Below, one piece after another: positions 12,356 to 25,304 of a DNA stretch of 64,000 nucleotides. Source of the stretch: Diphasiastrum complanatum (lineage: Eukaryota > Streptophyta > Lycopodiopsida > Lycopodiales > Lycopodiaceae); NCBI GenBank assembly GCA_029204225.1, contig CM055106.1:9844274-9908273 (forward strand). The letters are read 5' to 3'. A program made the translations under genes and the position numbers. Under the pieces are notes generated by a model that was not told the DNA's origin, made no database searches, and saw only the letters and a list, made by a program, of their open reading frames with translations. Each line of letters starts with the position of its first letter. Position 1 is the stretch's first letter.

Positions 12356-15300
12356 TTCTATGGAGATCCTTGTGTTTCTAGCTTTCTATGGATATGCTAT
12401 CATGATTGTCTTGTTCTCTTCTTGCTCTTAGCTTTACTTCCATTGGGATTTGGCACATGACAGTATGATTAATGGTTCTTACTATAATCCTTCTCAAAGA
12501 ACATGGACTGTGTTATGAAAATTATTTTAGATCAAGTAAATAATTGTAAATGTATACCTGGTTAATGTTAACAAGCTAGAAAAGAATGGCACATATGCTG
12601 AAAGACCTTGCTACCCAACATAAACTAAGGATATTTTAGTTAACTAAAAAACAAAAACAAAAACAAAACAAAAAAAAAAAACAAAAATCCAATGCTTGGA
12701 CATATTTAGTTGAATGACTCTCCAAGGATCCCTTAATGGTGCATATTATAATCTCCATAGTGTATGGTAGTGAGGCAAAGTTTGAAGCTATGATAATTTG
12801 ATACTCTTTTGAAGATTTCATGTTCTTTCACTCACAGCAAAATTTATTTGGCATAAACCATACAATCAAAAATAGTATGGACATGTAGCTATTACCTTTT
12901 TGTGCATTATTAGAAAATAGATGTTGTGGATATGTAGATTCTAATTTTCCATGTTCTCAAAACACAAAGATTTAATGATCCTTGTCTAGTATGTGAATAT
13001 TGGTGAGACATGATATTTTTGACAACCTCATTATCTATATCAAGTAGAAGCATGCATGAGTTTCATTTTCAACCTAATTTTGTTTTTGATTAGTTTCAAT
13101 GTAGATTATAAGCTTCTCATAGTAATCAAAATATAACAGCAAAAGAGCATCAATTATCAGATGCATGAATCTATCTTTATAAAGAAAATTCATATGCCTC
13201 TATCAATAGAAATCTCATAATTCAATTTAGAATCATAGTGAAAGCATCATCTTATTGATGTGTCCTTATTTATTTATGTCATGTAATAAAAAAGCATACA
13301 ATAAAAGCTTTTAAGGAAAAAAACCCACAACTAATACACTTTAGCACTACTTGATACTCATAGTAGTATATAGTGTTTTTGAAAGATTATTGCTCAAAAA
13401 ATTGAGGAATTATTTATCTCAAGAGAATCTAGGCAACATGATTACCAAGAAAGCAATTATATACATGTTTTCAATGTGTGAATAGATATATTCAACCATT
13501 TTCTAGTGGATGTTAGGATAAAAAGAAATACTTTCATATATACTAGATTCGTTCAAACAACTGAAAAAAAGTTACAACTTTTATTTTGTTTCAAAAAGTT
13601 GGTATATGCTATAGAAAAAGGGTTTATTGTGCCACCTTTTTATTTGTTTGTTTCATTACAAGGATGATATGCCATAACATTATTACTAGTTTTTTGGTTT
13701 AAGGCAATCACTTGCAAGAATTCAAATCTTAAGACATGTTCAGTGCCTCTCACAAAAACATAAACAAAAAAGTAGCAAGAAACTTACAAAAAGTTGATAT
13801 GTTATAAGCTGGAATATACGTGACTAACGTTTCTCTTCCCACACCAATTTCAAAATTGTAGAATGGTAGAACAAAGTGTAACCATGCTTTGTTATTTATT
13901 AAATAAAAAAAATGTGATGGGGAGAAAATTTGAAAAAATTGGGCGTGATTGTAGTTGGCCATGCAAAATTCTTTATTGAAGGGAATTCTTGATTCTATGT
14001 GTTGAAAAAACAATTCAACCTTGACTTTGACTACATGTCATGAGATGAATAAGGATAACTACTTGCGAATTTGGACAAACTATCAAGTAAGATTGACCAA
14101 TTCATTTTCAAAATTATGGTTTTACTATTGATGAGCTAAATTTCCTTATGTTCAAATTTCTATTTATAACAACATTTCTTGGTAAGATTATGTACAATAT
14201 TGAAACAAGTTTCATTGTTAAGTCACTCTTATCCAACTTAATTGTATTGAGGGACATACTTCAAGCTTTATGATGGAGATGTTGTGTAAGTTCCAAGTAC
14301 GCCTAAATATATCAATTTTCTTGATGATATTTCTAATGTCCATAAAGTTGGAAACCTAGTAAACTTATTACGTTAATTTGTTTTTTAAGTGTTAATTATA
14401 AAAATATACCTTAGGAACTATGAGAATCTTTTCAATAAGTATTCCTACTATAAGGTACTAAGACAACATGTTCTTACTGAGTCTTAGATTGATATAGCAC
14501 TAGAGACCTAGTGACTAAAAAAATTACAAGCTTAAGCTTTTTTTGGTACTCTCATCTACAAACGTAAATGATGTCTCATATATCTTCTGCTTTTACTTGA
14601 TATGCAAATTAGTATTTATTTATTCTTCGATAATCAATAGAAAAATTTTCCTAGTTTGACATTAAATTTAGAATAAAACAATCATTAGATTGGTTCAATT
14701 CCATACATTGGTTTTCCTCCCTATCTTATTTTCTTTCGAAGTAGTAGATGACACTTCGATAATAGACAAATTGTACCCCCTTCGTTGATCCAAAAAGTTT
14801 ATATCTATCAAGAGGGCTAAAATAATAATAAAACTTTTGGGATAAATCTTGGTTGATATTTCTAAATACTCCCTACAACAATTAAACTAATGTTATTATT
14901 TAGATCAAGAGAAAAATATTACTAATTTTATTATACAATTCTAATTTATAATATAGATAAATTAGATGATGTATCTAGATAGTATCAAAGAGTCAAACAC
15001 AATTGTACATGGTATTCTTGGCTACTTATCATAGCCAACCATTTCAAAAAGATCTACAACAAAGCTATGGAAGGTACAGGCAATAGCCAACTAGATGCCA
15101 TCACCACTTATGAAATGATGCATTGATGTCCAGATACATCACAAATTTGCTAATTTAGAGATTTTCCAAGGTGATTTGAACTACCTCACCCAACAAAACA
15201 GTATTGGAAAAGATTAAAAAAAAAACATTATGCATTCTTCTATGTGAGCTCCAAATATGTATCTAACGTGCAAATTACAAAAGTAGAAAATGGTGACTAG

Positions 15301-16878
15301 CAATTGTATCTTCTAACTTGCAGTTGGCAATGTGTATGTTTATTATATAGGCCATGCGATTATAATAGCTAATGATAGTTAAGAATATACTATGCAAAGG
15401 GATTAATTTTACTTCTGGGTAAAATTTGTCGATTTGAGTCTTTTACTTTAGATGACTAAGTAATCTGCTCTATATGACTTTTTGATCAAGGAAGCTGTAG
15501 GTTTGATCTCACCCAATTTCTAGACTAACTATCTAAAATAAGAGAATAATTTATGGTGTCTAGTAGTGTGCTAGTGATTACAAGAGAAAGAGTTCGTCTT
15601 AATGTTATGTTTCATGTTGTTGAATGTGCGAGATTTTTGAAACCGAGAGCATTTTAAGGATATTTAAGTGTTTAGGAGATGAGTCTAAAGGGTCTGAACT
15701 AGTTTAAAAGCTAAAGATAATCAAAGAGGCTTTTCTTGATTAAAGAAGACATATTTATAGAGTTTGCTATATGGTAAGGGAGCATAGGAAAAATCTTGAG
15801 TGTCAATATGGAAGAATTTATAAATAAAACTATTGAGTTTGCTCTAATTGAGAAGTGAAGCAAAGTCAACAAAGAATTATTATGAGTCTATAGGAATAAA
15901 AGGACCTCTAAGATAGTTTCTTCCATAACAAAGAAGTGACTACATGGTGGGATTAGGCTTAAATTTTGGAAAAACTAGGGCAAACTCTAATAAGGTATGC
16001 AAGTTTCTTGTTATTGTTGGTTATGCGAGTGTTTTGATAACCAAATTTGTTTTTCTTGAGATAAGGATGGTGAATAATAAGCCTCTTTTGTTGGCTAGAA
16101 GGAACCATACTCTTTGGAAGATGAGGCTTATTTCAATGTTCTAAAAGAAGAATGTGATTTGTTTGGCAATAACAAAGTTCTTGGTGCCTAATCAGTTAGA
16201 CATTCAAAAGAGATGATGAGAGGCCATGATAATCTTGATGAGAACCACAAAAATGTCACTCCATTTGAGTTTTTTCTTTGAAAGTGTCAAGGAATCAATA
16301 TGCACATCATCTAGATCATCTAGGAGAGAGCCAAGTATAAGAAGTGAAACCAAGTAGTCTAACCACTTAAGTATATAAGATGCATTTGAACCACAATGAG
16401 TAATTCATGATCGACCAAAAGAAGAATTTAGACTTGATTTTGTTGATTATCAAGGAGGATAAAAAGAAATAAAGGGTACTCAAAAAAATACAAATAAAAA
16501 AGGTGAGAGTAGAAAAAAGGCGACATCATTTGCCAAAAGTTAGTGAGCTAAAAGGCCCACATAAGTGCTTGCAAGATTGTTATCATATAATAAAAATTTG
16601 TGAGGCTATAGTAAGCAAGAGCGGGTAGAGGAGGCAACTTTGTCTTGTTCCATGTCTAATTGGAAGCTCCATTGAGAGAAATTCTAGATCTTGTAGTAGC
16701 ATAGAGGACCTTGGTGAAATTGAAAAAAGATTTTTGATAGAAAAGAAAGATATAAGTTGATATTATCTTGTCAAAAAAAAAATGCATCATATATAATGAA
16801 AATTGTTTATTCATGGGACATCACTTCTATAGCAACCCATAGCTTTAGAATGGTGTGTTTACTTCTCTTTTTTTCTTT
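12356..16878. other. AT-rich region, no recognised gene
   Basis: 4.5 kb with frequent stops in all frames. The only longer ORFs (13750-14013 minus, 15944-16144 plus) carry no recognisable motif. It is probably old, decayed repeat sequence. Confidence 0.4.
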
Positions 16879-17551
16879 TTATGCCTCCATATTGACCATA
16901 AAATTCGACCAAGATAGGGGAGAGTCTATTGGAGAGGTCTTTGGCCACAATCTGCCAATCTCTTTGATTGCACACTCACCATCATTGGCCGTGTAGATCA
17001 CCTTTTTATCACCTTCAAATGGCATCAATGATGAGTAATACTCCTCATGATATGTCATGTGTGATGTAACTCCACTATCAATCCACCAAGGACCAATATC
17101 TCTTAGATTAGCCAACAAGCAAGATGACATAACAAAAGCATCATTTGAATTTTGTTCGTCAACGCCATCTTCATCAAGAGTTAGATTGGTTTGCTTCTCA
17201 CCTTGATCTCTTTTCTTCTTGAAGCAATCACTTGACTCCACAATAAATGCATTTTAACTTGGATCTATCTTTCTTCTTGCCAACAAAAGTAGAAGGCTCA
17301 CCTTGATCTTGACCCTTTGACCACTTGCTTTGGCCTTTTCCCTTGAACTTGCCTTTGATGAACATTGCTTCCTCCTCTCCAACTTGAGATGAAGAAGTAG
17401 ATCCGCCTCTTGATAGAAGCCTAAACTCCTCATTCACCAAGATCTCTTGCAAATCCTCCATACTTGGCAATGTCTTTTGAATAGCAAAGCCTTGCACCAA
17501 ATTAGCACGATCATCCAACAAGCCATTAAGAACAACTTGAACAAGCTCCAC
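16879..17551 (-). pseudogene. Ty1-copia gag and protease remnant
   Basis: Minus-strand reading shows the C-terminal part of a copia gag, then a damaged zinc knuckle (CIYCG, with CFKKKRD in the next frame). Protease follows, with the active-site region WWIDSGVTSHMT (family consensus D-S-G-A-T-S-H-M). Knuckle and protease lie in different frames, so at least one frameshift has occurred. The element is truncated on both sides; no integrase or RT follows to the left and no LTR could be assigned. Confidence 0.8.
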
Positions 17552-17929
17552 ATCCTTAGATTACAAAGAAACATTGTACATATAGAGTATTCACAAACTG
17601 CATGAAAAGACAGGTGTCCTAAAATTGGCCTACCACCTGTCAAACTAAGGTCGGGCCCAATATGGCCAAATTCGATCGACAAACATAGCAAGTATTGTAA
17701 ATAACTCTATACAGGCTAATTTTTCATATGTGTGGCTACCTGGCTAACCCAAGTAGTCAGGCTACGGGATCAGTGCCCGAATGATGTGACAATAGTGGGT
17801 CACGTCCCAAACAACCAAAAAACTGTAAATCCTAATTAACTGAAGATATGTATAGTCAATTACAATACTGCATTTCAAGCTTACAATAAAAACATATCAG
17901 ATCAAATCTGATTCTTAACAATTGATGTT

Positions 17930-18997
17930 GATGAAACTAACATTTTTGGTGATGAGAAGGATGATTCTTTGGATGGTGATGGTGGAGACGCCTCTCCAAG
18001 TCAAGTTCTAAGAATATTCTCAAAACAAAGGCAAAAACCATCTAGGCTTACATATGATGATAAGGGTAAGCAAGTTGAAGGCACTCACATGTCTTGGTAC
18101 ATCTTCTTGTGTAGATGATTGTATGCAAGTGGATGGTTGTTTTCATGGATTTAATGCAATTAATGGTTTTGGAAAAGATGCCTTGGTTATTGTTTTTGAT
18201 GGTCAAGCGGAAGATCAAGAGGTTTATCTTGATGAGCTTCATCAACACAAAAGGAAAAGTGGCAATTTGGAACTAGTCACTGGAGCATCAAAGAGGAGTC
18301 AAATGGACAAGGCACTTTGGATATATTTTTGTAGGTATTCGAAGACTCAAGTAAGGTCAAAGTAGCAACAAGGAAGTGTTGTTCAAACTTACTTTACTCA
18401 TTCTATATCATGTTTGAGAAATTTCATGTGAATGTGTGCAAATTGTCAAGATATGATGAAACTACTCGCATTGTTCTTCATTATTTTGGTATTGAGGATG
18501 GACCAGTAGTAGTGAGTGTTCTTGGCTGGTTTTGTTGATGGAAATGAAGCTAAGGGAGGCTCATTATTTCACATATTCATGCACAAGTTCTCAAGTGTTG
18601 AGGATATCTTATGGCAAGATGGAGATGGAAGCGCATTCACAGAGTTTTATGGAGGAAACATTTCAAGAAAGGACAAATATGGAAGAAGCATGAAAGCAAA
18701 TGGTTATCACTCACATTTCTTGCTTGATTGTTGCTATTTTTCAGAGAGATCATAGTGGAAGCATGGAGGGATTATAATTTTTACATTCTATGTTGTTCTT
18801 CATGTGCTAGTTTCATCTTGATATGTAAAATTGATGTAAGAAACAGTGAAGCATCCAACATGGACACTATTATCTATATCAATCATGAATGTTTCTATTT
18901 TGAGCAATATTATACCATAGAGAGGAGGTCTATTCTTAGAATGGAGATCATTCTTAAATGGATCAAAGTTGTGTGGTAAAACTAGTTGAAGAGGGAG
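17930..18997 (+). mobile_element. Decayed 3' interior of a copia element upstream of its LTR
   Basis: Open segments include SKQRQKPSRLTYDDKGKQ, which resembles the basic linker between integrase and reverse transcriptase in copia polyproteins. Further ORFs at 18516-18979 show no clear domain. The segment ends in a purine-rich tract (gaagagggag, 18988-18997) immediately before an LTR, the position expected for a polypurine tract. The pol assignment is tentative; the polypurine-LTR junction is firm. Confidence 0.45.
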
Positions 18998-19667
18998 TGT
19001 GAAAAATGTCAACTAGTTAAGTTGATCTAGTTTGGCAATTTTGAGGCCAAAGTGAGTTTTCAACTTAGAGATAGATTTTTTTTTATGTCAATAAGGACTA
19101 AGAATAGTGTCCTGACTATTTCTAGAAACTACATAAGTTTATAAGATTGGATTTGGACCCATTTTTATTGGCTAGATGAGATACATTGCATCTAGTCATG
19201 AGATTCTAGGTCTTTGGTGAAGTACCTAGAAACTACTATATTAGAAAAATTTTGGCAAGTGGCCAATTGAAACATTTGTTGTTATAAATAGTTGTACTAG
19301 CATGGATAATGTATTCAAGAGTTCTCTCTTCATTTGGAGAACATTCATGTTCTATGCTATTGTCTTCTTCTAGCTCTTCTCCTCTTGATATCTTCTTCTG
19401 CTCTTCTCCTCTTGATATCTTCTCCTGCTCTTCTCCTCTTGATATCTTGATTTCTAATGTGTAGAATGCTAATTTTCTTGTTGTTCTTGAGTTCACACGT
19501 GTGAATGCTAATGTACTACTGTTTTTGTATAGACAGAGACGATACTATATTGTATCATAGTGATTTTAATGCTGATTTTCTACATTGTTGATGAACTAGA
19601 TGTGCAACCAAATTTACCCCTAGATCAATTGATCCATTAGGCATGTTCTGGATCTGATTTTTTCACA
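18998..19667 (+). mobile_element. LTR (family F), 670 bp
   Basis: Starts TGTGAAAAAT and ends with (T)TTTTTCACA, giving near-perfect 10-bp terminal inverted repeats with canonical TG...CA. It is homologous over most of its length to 22505-23147. A polypurine tract precedes it and no primer site follows, so it is a 3' LTR. Confidence 0.88.
19373..19453. repeat. 27-bp tandem repeat, 3 copies, inside the LTR
   Basis: Three near-identical units starting GCTCTTCTCCTCTTGATATC. The related LTR at 22505-23147 has only a single equivalent, so the array expanded in this copy. The minus strand reads as repeated KISRGEEQE, a frame artefact. Confidence 0.88.
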
Positions 19668-20079
19668 AAACAAAGATATGCCTTGTTAGCTTTTTCTGGC
19701 ACATTTTTTTCTTTTGTTTATCTTCTGATGCCATTTAATTAATTAGTCAAAATATTTAACTTGAGTTTTGTCATGAACTCGTTTCTTTCTTTTATTTTAT
19801 CTGGGTACTAATGGACTAGGCTTCCTAGATGCCACCACTGTGGAAGCATAGGCTTTCTTGATCTGCATGACATCATCAAAAGTCTGAAGCACACTTCACT
19901 TGTATTATTTTTTATAATCTGCTAGCAAACCTAGGATAAACTACCAGAAAGCTAGTTTTGAATTGAATGATGGAACTTTGTTCCATAAATCCATAAACTC
20001 TTGGAAATAAGAGTCCAAACTCTTGATCTTTATTTTACAATTAATGAATTTCTAATAGTAGTATGAGTTGTCCATGACC
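19668..20079. other. No recognised gene
   Basis: Sequence between the family F LTR and a gypsy-like gag fragment. It may be the 3' continuation of that gag fragment on the minus strand, but no motif was recognised. Confidence 0.3.
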
Positions 20080-20441
20080 ACAAATGATTTTTTGAATACC
20101 TCCATGAATTCTCCCCACGTAGTGAGTCTTGGTTGGAAATCATGCCACCAAGACAAAGCCTTACCACAGAAAATTTGAACAACACTCTCGATATTTTCTC
20201 TTTAGGAATTCCATGTAGGTTTGATGAATTTCAAGCTAAAATAGTGAATACTAGTCAAAAAATTGAATAATTTGTATTTACGACTATGGAGAAAGTCCAT
20301 AACATTGATATTTAGGCTGAAAACAATCAAGATTTAATGAAGCCACCTACCTGGAGGTCAATTGAGTTGCCACCAAAAAGCTACAAAAAAACAAAATGTG
20401 TCTCTACCTTCTGATAAATGCAAAGCCAAGCTTTGATACTA
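20080..20441 (-). pseudogene. Ty3-gypsy-like gag fragment with degenerate primer site
   Basis: Minus-strand reading at about 20080-20215 gives VVQIFCGKALSWWHDFQPRL followed by TTWGEFMEVFKKSF. This is the typical retrotransposon gag block (L-x-G-x-A-x-x-WW ... W-x-x-F ... F). To the right, on the same strand, a degenerate tRNA-Met primer site (TAGTATCAAAGC, 20430-20441) marks the 5' end. Any LTR would lie beyond 20442 but was not delimited. Confidence 0.6.
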
Positions 20442-22504
20442 CTATAAAGATCACTAAATGAAGATCTTCTCTAAGTCCTATTGCATGTGCCAAAAGGAGT
20501 ATTGTGAAACCAAACCACCTAGCCAAAAGTCAAACCCTAATTAGTTTCACCCTTGAGCCACAATGACTGAATACAAGAGAGGAGATGTTTTTGGCAACTA
20601 GAAATGGAAAACGTAAAGTGGAGGAGGGTGAGTTCCTACATGCATATATAAACCTTTGGAGTCTAGAAATATTTTCTTTATTTTGAATTCTCATCCAATG
20701 GCTTTTGATCTCATCTACATGCATATATAGTTGTCAATCACCATGCACTAGCTCTACATGTCTTAATGGGTATGCCTAGGCCCTCACAAGATTATTAATT
20801 TTATTTTTGGCCTAGTTTGGAATGGCGAGGCATAACTAATAAACTCATACATTGGAGTACCAAATATCCACGTCAAGAATTATTCCGAGTCTTGTAAATC
20901 GGACGTGGACGTAATGACTAGCTCATGAAGCAATAGCCTCCTCCTCTCCTACTATCCCTCCACAATACAACAAATGAAAAGAGCAATGAAAAATATAGTC
21001 TTTCTATTCCAATAAAAAAAATGAATGGGATGAGTTGTATTTACATGAAGTATGGATGGTGATTTTCCTCCTCAAGCTCTAGCCTAATGTGCAAGTTACA
21101 TCTCTAATTCTAGCCTTATGTTGTCACCAATGGTCAAGATGAGCCAATACAATGTGACAACTTATGTAGCACTCCAAAGAGGTAACTTCAGGCTGAAGTT
21201 TGCACAATGTTATCTTCCTAAGTTGGGCTCACATATTGGCCTAATTTGGCATTTTACATTATGAGGTTTACAAACTCCCATAACGTGAACAATACCACAT
21301 TGGCCTAAGTTAACATTTGCAATGTTGGCCTAACTTGCCATTTGCAAATCTTTGACAATAACAAATTGGCCTAAGTTGGCATTTTCATAATCTTTCACAC
21401 ATTAAACCATATTAAGTTATTCTTTTCAAGCAACTTGACATTCACAAGGTCTATGGTATTTCCTTTTTGTTGACCACCACAATGGTTCCTATTGTGCTTC
21501 GAGGCACATTCATATATGGAACCTGTCATGCTTTAAAGTAGATTAGATTTGCAATTTTGCGGCACTTATTGTGCAAGTACATTGCACCATTATGTGGTGT
21601 CTCACTTATTTAATTACATTTATATACAAAAGCAAGATATTGAAAGCCCACATTATTTATTTACATTTACTTTCGTTGGAGATTCTAATGATGCTAGAAT
21701 CTTGGACACTAAATTCATACGAGTCCCTTAGTACCATGGTGGACTTGTGAAAAATCTTGGAGTGTGTATTTTGCAATTGCTTGATGTTGTTGTGGTAAAA
21801 TCCACTACCATGAGATTTGATTGGTGATTTAGGTAGCATGTTACATGGTGTTGGGACTGAAATATGCTAGGATTTGCTTGTTGAATACTTGGCCGAACTC
21901 CTTTGATACTTAAGTTGATTGATTTGGATCTTGATATGGTTGTTGTTTCAAACTTAGTAGATCAAAATGGCTCAAACTTCCATCCTAAGTTGTTTTGTTA
22001 AAAGATAGGGTATGTCTTGCCTTGCCAAAAATGGCTCATAGTTCCATCCTGGAGTTTCTTGGAGCAAATATACCCTACCATGTAATGAATTAATACTTTG
22101 AGGTGCATTTGTACTAGGATAAAATTCAAAATCCATCACTTGCTGATAGTTAGGGTGAACTAGGTCTTGCTATGAGATGAAGGTACTTCATGCATCCATT
22201 GATACTCACATAGGTGGTGTAGTTGGTTGGGTTTGAACACCTTTCTCGCTCAAATGTAGTAAGACCAAAATGGCTCACAGTTTCATCGTTTTTTCACAAC
22301 AAGTCTTGCTGTGTAATGATGCAAGTGAAAGCGAAGGAGGAGGATAAGAAGAGAAAAATAGAGCAGGAGAGATGCTAAAGAAGGTGGGCAAAAGAGTTTT
22401 TTTTTGAAAGCAGTGGGGGAAACTGTGGCAGAAGATAAAATCTATGGTGGTTAAATCTATGGGGAGTGTGGTTAAATATATGCTAAAAGTAGTTGAACAG
22501 GGAG
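20442..22504. other. No recognised gene; short degenerate repeats
   Basis: Noncoding. At 21200-21400 a TTGGCCTAAGTTGGCATTT motif recurs about five times in diverged form. Around 21965, 22028 and 22267 an AAAATGGCTCANAGTTCCATC motif recurs three times. The last bases (gttgaacagggag, 22492-22504) form a polypurine tract abutting the next LTR. Confidence 0.5.
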
Positions 22505-23147
22505 CGTGAAAAATTCAACTAGTTTGGTTGTTTGATCTTGGCAATTTTGAGACCAAATTTAGATCTCAACTTAGAGATAGATTCTTTTGTGTCAATAAAG
22601 GCCTAAATAGTGTTTGAACTATTTTTGAAAAGTAGATAAGTGGATGAGGTCGAGTTTGGACCCATTCTAATTGGCTAATTTTCATACATTGCATCTAGAC
22701 TATAATTTCTAGGTCATTTGGTGAGATACCAAGAAAATACCATTTAAGGCAAATTTAGGCCAAATGACATTTTGGTAGTTATAGATAGCAATATCAGCAT
22801 GGATAACCTATCATTGTATTTTCTTTTGATGCGGAGAATTCATCTCTTATGATTCTATGTCCATCTCATGTGTATTTCTCTTGATATCTTGGTTCTCTAT
22901 GTGTAGAATGTTGATTTTCTTGTTGATCTTGCTTGCACACATGTGAAGTACAATACTGTACTGATGATGTACATATAGGAATACCACAAGTCATATCTAA
23001 GTGTTTATGATAAGATCATTATGCATTTCTAAGTTCTAGCATGCATAAAGTAGTGATTTATATCTCATAGCTATTTCTACATGTGCAACCAAATTTGGCT
23101 AAAGATCATTGATGAACTAAATGTGTTTGGATATCTGATTTTTCACA
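22505..23147 (+). mobile_element. LTR (family F), 643 bp
   Basis: Starts CGTGAAAAAT (first T mutated) and ends ATTTTTCACA. It is flanked on the left by a polypurine tract like that of the 18998 copy and on the right, with no gap, by a tRNA-Met primer site. It is therefore joined to internal sequence on both sides. Confidence 0.9.
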
Positions 23148-23158
23148 TGGTATCAGAG
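23148..23158 (+). other. Retrotransposon primer-binding site
   Basis: TGGTATCAGAG directly follows the LTR end. It is complementary to the 3' end of plant initiator tRNA-Met. Confidence 0.9.
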
Positions 23159-23669
23159 TGGGTTGTAGGCCAAGGTTGGTGGATTTTTTAAATCTAGAGG
23201 TTGATTTGAGGGTGCCATAAATTCTATGTGGATTTGGAGGTGTTTCTAGCTCAAATCTTGTAGTTTCAAGTATAGAGATTGGATCTTTGTGATCTTAAAA
23301 TCATTTTGGATCAAAACACTTGTAGCTGGCCAATTTTTGAAACCACTTACTAGAATGTGGAGACAAAAATTTCTTGTGGTTGTGGATGCTAAATTTTATT
23401 ACATGAGATGTGTAGATTCTAGCTTTTGCATATAGATTTTGCTTGATTCAATATTTTGCATTTTTAGAGTAATCCTGAACTTGATGATTTTAAGTTGCTG
23501 GACTTTTTCAAGAGTGTTTCAATCTTAAGTGTTGGCGAAAGTTCATCATATTTCTTTTAGATCTATTGTAATCAAGAAATCAACATTCTATGTGCTAGGA
23601 TTTGCTAGAAAGAGAAAAAGGATAGGCTAGATTGTTTCCATATCTTTGTGATTTCTTCTTGAGTTTCAT

Positions 23670-24115
23670 TTGTTGATTTTCAAGGGAGTGCTAAGTGCAT
23701 TGGAACAGGTGGAAGGAAATGATAGGCTTACCTCAACAAATTATTCTACTTGGAAGGTGAGGATGGGATCTTTTCTTGAGATGAATGATTTGATGGATAT
23801 TGTTGTAGCTGTGGAGGAGAGACCTTTGGCACCTCAAGAACAATTGAGATATGACAAGAGGGAAAAGAAAGCTCTGCATGTGATCAAGATGAATTTGACT
23901 AATGAACTTCTCAAGGAAGTTGGTAAGTGTAAAACATCAAGTGAGGCTTGAGAATCTTTCAAGAAGGTTTATGAGTCCAAGTCTACATCTAGGGTCCTAA
24001 CCCTAAGGAGGCAAATTTTTCATGGTCTTCAAAAGAAGGATGAAGATGCTCATGATTTTTTTTTTGAGAGTTAAAGCTTTGAGTGATGAACTAGCATGCA
24101 TTAGTGAGCTTTTGT
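23670..24115 (+). pseudogene. Ty1-copia gag fragment (family F element)
   Basis: Reads LTSTNYSTWKVRMGSFLEMN, a typical copia gag start (N-Y-x-x-W-x-x-x-M). It continues through the alpha-helical gag region to SSEA, where a stop replaces the expected Trp, then ESFKKVYESKSTSR. A run of T near 24060 causes a frameshift. It sits about 520 bp after the primer site, so LTR, primer site and gag belong to one element, truncated near 24.1 kb. Confidence 0.8.
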
Positions 24116-24119
24116 TGTG

Positions 24120-24216
24120 CCATCTTTGAGAGCTTGTGAGGAGTGTCTATGTTGATTGATTATGTGATCTGCATACTGCACTAGATTCTATCAGAATTTC
24201 AACATGGTATCAGAGC
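24120..24216 (+). mobile_element. LTR tail and primer-binding site of another element
   Basis: The sequence ends ...TTTCAACA followed directly by TGGTATCAGAGC (24205-24216). Only the LTR 3' end is present. It abuts the truncated family F gag, so one element interrupts the other. Confidence 0.6.
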
Positions 24217-24824
24217 ATCAGGGTGTTGCAAGCATGCACGATCCAGTGGAGCTATGGGATAGTGTCTTTCACCAGAAGAAATAGCACTCAGAGCATCTCA
24301 GAAGAGAGGACTCCATACGGGGTATCGGCAGTCCGGATGGCATGAGACAACAAAGTTCCTTCAATCGGAGCTTCGAGGAAGATCAAAATGATCGTCGTAG
24401 GTGGATTCCGGGGAGAATTCACGGAGAAACTTGCAGATTTGGTGGTCTCGGGGAAATCATCGATGTTGGCTACGTTATTCACTGTGTGGACAGCCGTTTG
24501 GCGCAACGGGGCTTGCATGGCTATGCAAAGAGCAGTGACAGAGAGCCATAGAAATTTACAGGAGCAGATTGGGTGGAAATCTGAGAAAATTGTAGAATTT
24601 TTAGATTCTATGAGCTATTGAAGACTTTCTTAGAGCTCGTTATACCCAGTCTCAGGTTAGTAGTGGAGCATAGACTACATGAAAATCAGTCAATGCAAAA
24701 GACACTTGACAATGTCATGAAACTTCACGAGATGAGATTCTTGTCTATACATGTCATGTTAGCCGAGAAAAACAAGAGGACGACATGGCATGATCGTCAT
24801 TTATAGAAAAAAATACATGGCCAA
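24217..24824 (+). other. Leader or interior of unknown retroelement
   Basis: Downstream of a primer site. The ORF 24388-24621 (78 codons, MIVVGGFRGEFTEKLADLVV...) is not recognised. An ORF in another frame overlaps it. Confidence 0.3.
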
Positions 24825-25118
24825 GGGAGAACTCTTCTTATTATACTTAGAATTTGCTTCGAACATGAACACAGGTCATGTTACACAGTAACACAGACAA
24901 AAAACACTCTCCACAGCAAGCTCACATAGCAACTGTATTTCTCAAAATGAAATTACACTGTACATATAGTTGTTCACTCAAGAAACCCATGCATGACCCA
25001 GGTTGCCGTTGGTGGGACGCGTGTCCCGTTGACTTGCCTCGTGGCGAGGCCAACTGATCCTTATCGACTGATAGGACCCACAATACAGTAGCACAGTGAT
25101 TCTACTTTAATTCTAACT
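24825..25118 (-). mobile_element. LTR of a minus-strand copia element (approximate)
   Basis: Adjoins, on the minus strand, a polypurine tract (TTTAAGGGAGAGAG, complement of 25119-25132) that follows an RNase H coding end. By position this is the 3' LTR. The left limit is a guess because no second copy is in the window. Confidence 0.4.
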
Positions 25119-25304
25119 CTCTCCCTTAAAGTAGAGTCTACTTTTTATGTAGTCATATACATAGCATTAAAGTCAACAAACTTTAAGTATAGAAAGCTTT
25201 GATCTAAACTTATCAAACTTTTCTCCAACAAGTGGCTTAGTGAAAATATCAGCTAGTTGTTCTTTTGTACTACAATGAACAACATGAATTTCACGACTCA
25301 GCAG
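25119..25304 (-). pseudogene. Ty1-copia RNase H C-terminus
   Basis: Minus-strand reading REIHVVHCSTKEQLADIFTK then PLVGEKFDKFRSKL is the highly conserved end of copia RNase H. Upstream (right) the frame loses similarity near 25304, where other sequence begins. Confidence 0.88.
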
